A stretch of 64,000 bases of DNA. It comes from Nitrosococcus wardiae (GTDB taxonomy: Bacteria; Pseudomonadota; Gammaproteobacteria; Nitrosococcales; Nitrosococcaceae). Shown here one piece after another: positions 63,779-64,000 of the stretch. The stretch lies in contig NZ_CP038033.1 in the NCBI RefSeq assembly GCF_004421105.1, positions 1,321,659-1,385,658 of the forward strand, in the 5' to 3' direction. Position 1 is the stretch's first letter. The number at the start of each line of letters is the position of its first letter. Made by a program: the position numbers and the translations under genes. The notes beneath the pieces were generated by a model. The model saw nothing but the letters and a program-made list of their open reading frames with translations. It was not told where the DNA came from and searched no databases.

Positions 63779-64000
63779 TGAGACTGACAACTAATAGAGC
63801 TAGTATGCTAGGCCTTGCGGCCGTTGCGAGTATGGCGCTAGGTTTTGTGCTGCCGGCTTGGGCGGTGCCGAAACCGCTTATACGCAAACGACTGCCGCCG
63901 GCAGGCTCGAGGTTACTCCCAGTCCTGCTTTAGGGATCACTGGAACAGGCGTTGGGACAAGGAGATCCGTGAGGGCATCCGGACACCGCCGGACTGCGTA
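63779..64000 (+). pseudogene. Start of an exported protein, frame-disrupted, cut by window end
   Basis: GGATGCGATA precedes an ATG that opens a clear signal peptide (ASMLGLAAVASMALGFVLPA, then WA). The same frame stops at 63932 after LLPVLL. A neighbouring frame continues with more protein-like sequence (FRDHWNRRWDKEIREGIR, then TPPDCV) to the edge. It is either a frameshifted gene or a short secreted peptide. The family is not recognised. Confidence 0.4.

Noticed and set aside
1-64000. CRISPR array or prophage
   Set aside because: No regularly spaced repeats, cas genes, capsid, terminase or lysis genes are visible.

Overview
This window reads as the chromosome of a gammaproteobacterium of the Nitrosococcus / Chromatiales type, probably a marine ammonia oxidiser. 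The reasons are a cytochrome P460 gene, a two-domain ceruloplasmin-like multicopper oxidase of the kind found in ammonia oxidisers, a full pqqABCDE operon, a compatible-solute and sarcosine degradation block, and gammaproteobacterial housekeeping order (rpsF-rpsR-rplI-dnaB-alr-radA). The assignment is an inference from gene content; no 16S rRNA or tRNA gene lies in the window.

Layout. 0-4.1 kb: a sigma-54 response regulator and sensor kinase, divergent from a small exported DUF4168 protein that has a good -24/-12 promoter and a palindrome cluster upstream, then an EF-hand protein. 4.2-6 kb: a GNAT remnant, glutaredoxin-like protein, moaB, and nfi (endonuclease V). 6.07-11.3 kb: a degraded accessory island lying between two remnants of a PEP-synthase-like gene. 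It holds an IS3-family element that is itself interrupted by a 160-bp MITE, two small peptides with a leader ending in Arg-Gly-Gly, an unknown gene pair and a dead IS630 element. 11.3-16.5 kb: amylosucrase, a broken PAS/GAF histidine kinase with an intact receiver protein, and an SGNH-like protein. 16.7-25 kb: housekeeping genes (rlmB, rpsF, rpsR, rplI, dnaB, alr, radA, hemJ, lpxD) and a solitary HicB. 25-31.4 kb: a kelch protein, a PLDc_N-like peptide, and the pqqABCDE operon followed by an ABC-2 exporter. 31.6-40.8 kb: bepA, tusA-like, pcm-like, a TolC-type channel, waaA-hldD-hldE, and a Fur-box multicopper oxidase. 40.8-43 kb: DEAD-box helicase, RRM protein and cold-shock protein, a cold-adaptation or RNA-remodelling set. 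43.8-46.5 kb: a third Arg-Gly-Gly peptide, a frameshifted Crp/Fnr regulator, cytochrome P460, and a frameshifted secreted protein bracketed by inverted REP-like repeats. 46.7-57.9 kb: aldehyde dehydrogenase, threonine aldolase, ArgE-like deacetylase and DoeA-like hydrolase, divergent from soxBDAG sarcosine oxidase and cysteine synthase. 58-64 kb: a Na+/H+ antiporter, an unknown membrane protein, a truncated vanadium haloperoxidase, and an IS701-like element with a clear 7-bp target duplication.

The most unusual item is the family of three small peptides (near 7.6, 7.9 and 43.9 kb). They share a leader ending in Arg-Gly-Gly and have Asn/Gln-rich cores. They look like exported or processed peptides of an uncharacterised type, with no dedicated maturation or export gene in the window. 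Several non-IS genes carry single frameshifts, which may be real decay or sequence errors.
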